Shown one piece after another: positions 57,632 through 64,000 of a stretch of 64,000 nt of DNA. Every line of letters starts with the position of its first letter. Within the stretch, counting starts at the first letter, position 1. This DNA comes from Rhyacophila brunnea (lineage: Eukaryota; Arthropoda; Insecta; Trichoptera; Rhyacophilidae). The stretch covers positions 328,925-392,924 of the forward strand of contig JAGYXB010000365.1 in the NCBI GenBank assembly GCA_022495005.1, written 5' to 3'. A program made the position numbers and the translations under genes. Under the pieces are notes generated by a model that saw only the letters and a list, made by a program, of their open reading frames with translations, did not search any database and was not told where the DNA came from.

Positions 57632-59091
57632 ATGCCAGTCAGATTTTTAGTCATGGAGTGGGTGCGAACATGCTACTCTTTGCCAGTACGTATATTATAC
57701 AATTTTTTTCTGAATATAGTATATTATAGGTATTTATTATGATTTTTCAGCATAAAAACAAGTGCCCCATTATTTTATATACTTAGTGTACATTGAATTT
57801 AAACCTTTTTTTTGCCAATTTAGTTAGTTAACAAACGATTAGTGACGATGTACGTAAATATAAATGCATAATAAATATGTTCTGAAGAGGTATAAAAATT
57901 GAAATAGTCCTGAGTATGTGCCTATATGATTTATTAGCATGATGAAATTTATTGTGATCATCTCTTTCATTTTCAGATGTCAACCTAATCCCGAGTGAAG
58001 CATGTGAGACTGCTCGAATATTGCTCTTCTTCGACAAGCTGTTTGACTCTTGCAATTGCAGCTCCACTCTTGTCGGAGGGAAAATATTCCGAGCACCTCT
58101 GACTGAAAACTCTTTCTATTGGGAATTTTGGTCAGAGGCCATCTCCACACTCGAGACTGCATGTTTTGTCGATGGCAATGGTAAGTGTAGCAAGCCACCT
58201 ACCTTGGGGAACTGGGGGAGAACACTGAGGGGTTTTAAAGACATTTCTAAGGATATGAAAGGTCGTGGCGTCAAATCCTTGCTTCTTCGGCATTTCAATC
58301 AAGACCCCCTGGAAAATTTCTTCGGATCTATTCGAAGCCAAGGGGTTCGGAATGTTATGCCGACATGCTCAGGATTTGAAGCCGCGTACAAGACGCTCCT
58401 TATAAATAATATGACTTCCTCCCACTCTGTAGGTTCTAATTGTGAGGAGGATGACTCAGGGAAATGTCTAGATTCACTGCGAATATTTTTGCGTGATGAA
58501 GACATTACCCCTGAGCAAGATATAAGTACAGATTTGGAAAACAATATATTATTTTCTGAAAGTACAATATCTGACAATATGACTTCTATACAGGCTGGCG
58601 CAGCAAATTATGTTGCTGGCTATGTAGCTAAGAAGTTACAAAATACCTTATTTAAAAAATGTTCCCTGTGCAATGCCTTTTCTTTCGGCAATCCTAATGC
58701 ACCCGGCATGCAGGTCATTGATTCCCGCGAATATAACTCTACACATCACTCACTTAGTTATCCATCTGTGGATGTTATTACTACATTCAACCGTATTAAA
58801 GAAATAACTTGCCGTTATTTAAGAAATGATTGCCACACATTATGTTTGCAAAAGAAAATTCATGATGAGGTAGATAAACATGTTAGTCTTAATTTTATAA
58901 CTTGTGATATCCATAAGACTGAATTTATTAGAAAATTTTGCTCATTATCTATAAAAATAGTTGTCCATAGTTGGTGCAATGATGTATGTCGAATCCTGAG
59001 TGGTAAAAATAACAGTGATAATATCAATGATCCTGTTAAACTTGCCGCCATAATTCGATACATCAAGTTTAAAAATACTAGAAAATAACAT

Positions 59092-61390
59092 AGGTATCAA
59101 ATAATAATTAATTCAGTTTTATGAGTATAGTTCAATTTTAATCTTGTTTTTATGTGTTATTATTTTTCCTTTGTAAGGACTATTTTTGATGATCCGAGGC
59201 CTAAGGAATAAAATATGTTTCCATATGTTTCCAATCTATGGTAATTATAATTATTATTTTGTGCGTAAATATTTTAACATAGTATGTAATCAATATTAAT
59301 TTTAAAATTTTTGATATTGAGGTGCTTAAATCAATATTTCATTAGTCACAAAGTGACCGGTGTTGCAGACGTACTGACTATGTATTTAATAATATAATAT
59401 GATAAATATTATCTGGCTTTTTCATCAACTCATCATTTCATATTATTGTGGTATTCTATTACTTTTTTGTGCTGGAATAATTATTCATAAGGGATGATTT
59501 ATTTTCCAAATGCAGTAATGTCTTCATTTTTTAATTTAATATTTAAAATCAATCGGGGCGTCACAGGATAGATGAATTAGATACTCGTGGAGTAATATTT
59601 TAATTATATATTTTCCAAATAGTCCTGACAAGTGCAATAATTTGTGCTTTAGCAATCTAGTTGAATCATAAAACAAAATATCTAGCTTGGGCATATACTA
59701 AGTAAATAAAATACTTTTGCAATACTCATTGTCAGTTACATTGTGTCCAACTCCACGAATCAGCTTTATAGAGAGATAAATAATTGTGGTGTTTTTATCT
59801 GTAGGATATACAAAAAAAATCGTATTTTACGTATGCTTGATTCGCATGGAAAAAGAACATTGGGCGGCGACACTTTCAACCACCGTGGTGTGTATTATCA
59901 GTACCTACACTATACACTATGCATTGCAAAATCATACACCCAGTGTTACAAATTGCCTATAAAAATGTCGATTTAAACAAATATCCAGCATTCTGTGAAT
60001 GCACATACCTATCTGGTGATATAGATTTAAATTCGAATGGCAATAAAACATATTTTTTGGGTAAAATGGTCGCTAACGGGGTATTGCATGCCAAACTGTT
60101 TGACAAATGATTCTTTTACTTGAATCAAAGAAACTTTAAACACTTTATTCATGCCATGTGCTGTTTTTGAATCAATGATTTTTGAAACATATTTAAAAAA
60201 AAAATTACATTTATATCTCAAATATGAAAAAACTTGTAATACCATGTTTTTGTAATCCAACCTTAAATTTGTTGTTAATAATTAATACTGTGTTAATTAT
60301 GATTTTTTGTATTTATATTCATTTTATGGCTCAATTATTTATCTATGCCATATGGTGTTTGTGAAAGAATACTTTAAATAAGAGCATAATATGACAACAT
60401 TTTTAAAAATAAAATTTCATTTAGGTATATCTCAAATATGAAAAAAACTTGTCATACAATGTGTTTGTAATCCATCCTTCAATTTGCTGTAATTAATTAA
60501 TACTGTGTTAATTAAGTATTTTTGGATTTAAATTCATTTTATGGCTCAGTTATTTATCTATAAATTGTGGAAACATTTATTTACTAAAATTGCACTGCAA
60601 AGTTACAATGTTTATCTAAAAAGATAATCAATTTACAGTAATTAACTTTGAATTGTTCCTTTTCTTTATTTATGATAATGCAGGCTCAGGCGCTGAGGCC
60701 AAAAGTCTAAGGATCGTCCGATTTGTTTATACCCTGCTACTGACCAACAAGCGAGTAAAAAAGTCGAGCTTTGACAGTTGAGATGGTTAAACAAATCGTA
60801 ATGTCTTCCGATAATCGTAAAGAATTGTGTTATTTATATGTGGATTTGCATAAAATAATATAGCAGTGAAAACAACACAAAGTTTTATGTTTCCTTTTAA
60901 GAATTTCATTCATTCAAATTTTTAATAAAATTGATATAGATGATGTCTCTTTTTCTAATATGTAAAAATATTTAAAATAATTACTGGTTTTTCCAGTTCG
61001 AATCATTACGAATTGATGTCAAATCGAATATACGTAGTGATTGACAGACGAATCTTGTAATACTTAAATGATAATTTAATTTATAATTTCAATTTAAATT
61101 AAAAAAATATACCTACTTGGCTATTTTTCTAAGCCGATAAGCCCTTAAATGCAAAATAAATTAGATATTGGCATTTTCAATAATCGGTTTTTTAGGTTAT
61201 ATGGTTTTAAAAAAGCAAACAAACAAACGAAAAATAGTAATTTTTGCTATTACAAAATCATTTCTTAGTTTTTCAAATATCATCTTTTCATGACGATAAC
61301 ATGCAATTAATACTACTTAAGTAGGTACCAAATTAATTATATAATTTCCAACCAGCTCTATCCCGAATTATGATTTTTAAAAGCTATTTA
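59092..61390. other. non-coding 3' part of the P element
   Basis: AT-rich and without recognised genes. About 60185-60360 and 60400-60565 are two diverged tandem copies ('tatctcaaatatgaaaaaac', 'ttgtaatcca.cctt', 'aatactgtgttaatta', 'attcattttatggctca'). The stretch holds no exon that would complete the transposase, which already ends at 59088. Confidence 0.5.
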
Positions 61391-61841
61391 TTGATCAGAG
61401 AACAATAATCAGTTTTTTGGATTAATTGAAATATGTAAAATCCTACCGTAATTCACAATTTCATTGTATTTGATAAAATTTATATTAATTTGTCATAGTT
61501 TTGTTTATAAATTCTTTGGATTTCATTTTCTGTAATCACTATGTAATATTATATACCATGTCTGGAATATTATTCATTTATCATGCTATGTAATATTATT
61601 TTTTGTTGTACATTTATATTTCTGCAATAAAAATAATACTTATATCAATTTTTGGACTTTTTATTACTATAATATAGGTGCATTGTAATATTATTACAAT
61701 GCACCAGATTATTTAAAAAAAAGCCCGCCAGCTACACCAAGTTGTTAGACAGAGACAAAATATTACTTTTTAGAGAGAGACAACTTTGAACCAGTTGGTA
61801 TACCTGAGTGGCGGATCTATAAAAGTATATTATAGTCTATG
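61391..61841 (-). repeat. right long TIR of the P element
   Basis: 451 bp, inverse of 50308-50600 with an additional 118-bp block (about 61453-61570). An extra near-perfect palindrome, 'ggtgcattgtaat-att-attacaatgcacc', lies at 61676-61706 where the left end has a single half. Confidence 0.85.
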
Positions 61842-61849
61842 CTGTGAGC

Positions 61850-62345
61850 TTTGTTTCACGAGTAAAAAAGTAAAATGGCCAAGCTTCGTTTCACCAGTGT
61901 TACCAACTAAAATTTTCAAAGTTCAGTAGATTTTTTGATTTTTTCTTCAAAATATCAGTAGATTGACAAAAATGTATGAAATTCAACAATTGTGTTTGGT
62001 GAAAGCGTGCATATTGACATAATCTCACAAGTGTCTTTTAAAAAATCATGTAAAAAGTGACTTTTGTTCATCACAAATATCATAATTTCCTCTTTTCCTG
62101 ACAAAAATTTCAGTAGACATGGCAACACTGCGTTTCACACTTGTCAGCTTCTTATACGAACTTACGAACATATTAGTACTTTGTTGCAAAGTAGAGATGG
62201 GCGATCGGTTTACTGCTATTATTGAAACATTTGAATGAGAGATTTTGTATTGAGATTAGACAAAGCAACCCTTTAGTTGTAATAATTGTTACAACAAGTG
62301 CTCATGCTTCGATACAAACCTACCCTAGATAGAGGCCGAAAGCAG
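61850..62345. other. flank with a dispersed repeat
   Basis: About 61895-62130 shares 'aaaatttcagtagacatggc' and 'aacactg', plus inverted 'ttcagtaga' motifs, with 11765-11870. No tetraspanin exon was recognised here. Confidence 0.4.
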
Positions 62346-62352
62346 TCTAGTG

Positions 62353-62640
62353 CAGCGGACCCGAACCTTTTGAATCTCGCGGACCACTAAACTCAAAATC
62401 TTGAATCCCGCGGACCACTACCGCGGATTTTTCCACACTTGTTAAAAATTCGATAGGTATGTTAATATAATGATAAAAGAATTATAATAAATAAACTTAA
62501 TTATTTACACAGATATTCATTACGAGAAATGCAAAAAAAAACATTTTAAATTTCATTTGATTAAAAAAGAAACAATACGATTGTTATTAAATTAATATGA
62601 ATTCTACGTCGACATAGAGGTGCATAAAAGATTAAATAAT
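62353..62640. mobile_element. one end of a hAT-like element
   Basis: 'cagcggacccgaaccttttg' then 'aatctcgcggaccacta', with an imperfect second 'gaatcccgcggaccacta', resembles the common hAT terminus ('CAG.GGTTC..AACCTTTT', '..GCGGACCACTA'). The other end was not found, so the boundary is unknown. Confidence 0.45.
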
Positions 62641-62679
62641 ACAGGTAACAGAAAGATAATCAGTGTGATCTTTGGGGTC

Positions 62680-62797
62680 TAGGACGATTTGGCTCCGGTA
62701 ATTGGCCGCCGGTACAATCGGACGCCGGCCCAATTGGACGCCGACCCAATTCGACGCCGACCCAATTGGCCTCCGGGAGATTGGACGCCGCACAGTT
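62680..62797. repeat. GC-rich minisatellite, about 15-bp unit, about seven copies
   Basis: Variants of 'caattggacgccgac' run in tandem (ggctccggta, attggccgccggt, caatcggacgccggc, caattggacgccgac, caattcgacgccgac, caattggcctccggg, attggacgccgcac). It stands out in AT-rich DNA, and its last two units recur at about 30383-30415. Confidence 0.75.
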
Positions 62798-62918
62798 GAA
62801 TTAAATGCGCAAAGGAATAGACGTACGTTACGATTTGTTGGAGTAAATAAGCAAGTCAGTTTAATATGCTTCTATCTTCTCAGTAGTTGTACCTTATACA
62901 TTTCGCGTTTGACACATT

Positions 62919-64000
62919 TTTAATATAGATTAAGAATAATTATTATGCCTTATGATGTTTATTAATAGAAAATAATTCTTGCCTCTCTAAAACTTAAAGA
63001 TGTGCATAATCAATTAATTTATTGTCTATACATGGGTACTTATTTATATTTATAACAAATATTAATAATAATGTTAGATGTAAGAATGAAAATTATATTA
63101 TATTTCAGCGTTTTATCGACTTAATATTATAATAAAGCTTAAACATGTATATTATTATGCATAAATGCGTATTTTAAAATAGTATGACATTACAAACAAA
63201 ATATTAAGCAAGTTATCTGCTAAGTATAAATGTTTCAGTAGTTTGATTGATAAACTACTTAGGTACTGGGTGCCGGACGAAATCCCGAAGGCCGAAATCC
63301 CGAAAAATAAAAAAAATACAAACATCAATAATTGCGCAATCGCGAATTGCGCAATTTTTGCAAGAGACAAAATCCATTCGTTCTACAAAATGGTCTCTCC
63401 TGAAAAATAATTGCGCAATCGAAAAAACCCATTTTTCGCAAAAATGGGATTTGTCTCTCTTACAAAAATTGCGCTCACGATTGCGCAATTATTGATGCTT
63501 GTATTTTACATTTTTATATTTCCACAAAAAATGGGTTTTTGTCTCTCTTGCAAAAATTGCGCAATTATTGATGTTTGTATTTTTTCATTTTTCGGGATTT
63601 CGGCCATTCGGGATTTCAGCATTCGGGATTTCGGCCTTCGGGATTTCATCCGGCATCCAGTACCTAAGTAATTTATCAATCAAACTACTGAAACATTTAT
63701 ACTTAGCAGATAATTTACTTAATATTTTGTTTGTAATTTCATACTATCTTAAAATACGCATTTATGCATAATAATATACATGTTTAAGCTTTATTATAAT
63801 ATTAAGACGCTGAATTATAATGTAATTTTCATTCTAACATCTAACATTATTTTTGATATTTGTTGTAAATATAAATAAGTACCCATGTATAGACAATAAA
63901 TTAATTAATTATGCACATCTTTAAGTTTTAGCGAGGCTAGAATTATTTTCTTTTAATAAACATCATAAGGCATAATAATTATTCTCAATCTATATTAAAA
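62919..64000. repeat. large palindrome, arms at least 450 bp, continuing past the window
   Basis: 62919-63280 ('tttttaatatagatt', 'gaataattattatgcctta', 'tctatacatgggtacttatt', 'gtttcagtagtttgattgat', 'cttaggtactgg') is matched in reverse complement by about 63655-64000, at roughly 95% by eye. Inner parts with GAAATCCCGAAGGCCG and 'aattgcgcaat' also pair. The spacer near 63370-63560 holds direct repeats of 'attgcgcaattattgatg'. No protein is encoded. Confidence 0.88.

Larger units (their letters stand above)
50670..59088 (+). pseudogene. P-element (THAP9-like) transposase, multi-exon, interrupted by a transposon
   Basis: Exons: 50670-50879 (second half of a THAP zinc finger: HRYPDPVKEKDRFLQWI, RRICESHF with the last Cys and His, NRLNVLAIPTQHLP); four 90-nt exons at 51111, 51664, 52226 and 52791; then 53281-54405 resuming at 57632-57685; then 57977-59088. 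Borders are AG/GT and phases agree. After the repeats come a basic coiled coil (RRKMARVLKKCRSFRSRLHA), a helix-turn-helix (GRRFTEDEKILSLSLYKQSP) and the RNase H-like core with LLFDEMALSPR (first Asp), ICDQGKSN (second Asp) and, after an insertion-domain region, NQDPLENFFGSIRSQGVRNV (Glu), matching the D-D-E layout of P and THAP9. Breaks: no first exon with the THAP CxxC pair was found, and a 3.2-kb element splits the core exon. Apart from these, the reading frame looks open. Confidence 0.88.
50300..61849 (+). mobile_element. P-type DNA transposon (50308-61841), 11.5 kb, 8-bp TSD CTGTGAGC
   Basis: CTGTGAGC occurs exactly at 50300-50307 and 61842-61849. Inside, the two ends are inverted repeats: left 50308-50600 and right 61391-61841, sharing 'actggttcaaagttgtctct', 'gtgtagctggcgggcttttt', 'aaataatctggtgcattgta', 'tataagtattatttttattg' and 'aaaactgattattgttctct'. 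An 8-bp duplication fits the P superfamily, and the element encodes a P transposase on its plus strand. It carries a nested DNA transposon (54406-57627). Confidence 0.88.

Noticed and set aside
58021..58577. Several minus-strand ORFs overlapping the last P transposase exon
   Set aside because: They are shadows of the transposase reading frame on the plus strand.

Overview
The window looks like insect nuclear DNA. It is AT-rich (roughly two thirds A+T by eye), has interrupted host genes with GT/AG introns, has no bacterial-style operons, and is packed with animal transposable elements. The insect order cannot be fixed from this sequence alone. Only small parts of host genes are recognisable: the last two coding exons of a class I alpha-1,2-mannosidase (851-2547, +), three exons of a tetraspanin (46459-49918, -), and a frameshifted terminal exon of a D-2-hydroxyglutarate dehydrogenase-like gene (about 36836-37076, +). 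A broken THAP-type first exon (32485-32548, +) is also visible.

Layout. At 0-8 kb: the mannosidase 3' end with an intronic SINE, an RTE-like LINE fragment, a pogo-like MITE and a piggyBac remnant. At 8.7-22.8 kb: a Jockey-type LINE on the minus strand that has been rearranged. Its reverse transcriptase is split by a 5.65-kb element (9327-14976) with matching inverted ends and a 3-bp target duplication. Its endonuclease region has become a seven-copy tandem array with a period of about 1,007 bp (15541-22815). At 22.8-23.8 kb: a truncated LTR retrotransposon with a tRNA-Lys-type primer binding site. At 24-34 kb: two hAT elements with recognisable 8-bp target duplications, several MITEs, a decayed piggyBac transposase and a tRNA-derived SINE. 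At 35-48 kb: MITE families, a three-layer nest (foldback element carrying a hAT and a mariner), a second hAT of the same type, and the tetraspanin exons.

The most interesting object is at 50308-61841: an 11.5-kb P-type DNA transposon. It has terminal inverted repeats of about 290 and 450 bp, an exact 8-bp target duplication (CTGTGAGC), and a multi-exon transposase with part of a THAP domain, a coiled-coil/HTH region and an RNase H-like core. A 90-nt exon of that transposase, with its intron, is tandemly repeated four times in a frame-preserving way. The main catalytic exon is split by a separate 3.2-kb DNA transposon (54406-57627) with 30-bp inverted ends and a 4-bp duplication (AAAT). The window ends in a palindrome more than 1 kb long that runs off the right edge.

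No cooperating pathway is encoded here. The window is best read as a layered record of transposon insertions around three ordinary host genes. All boundaries below were read by eye, and family names rest on recognised protein motifs and termini.
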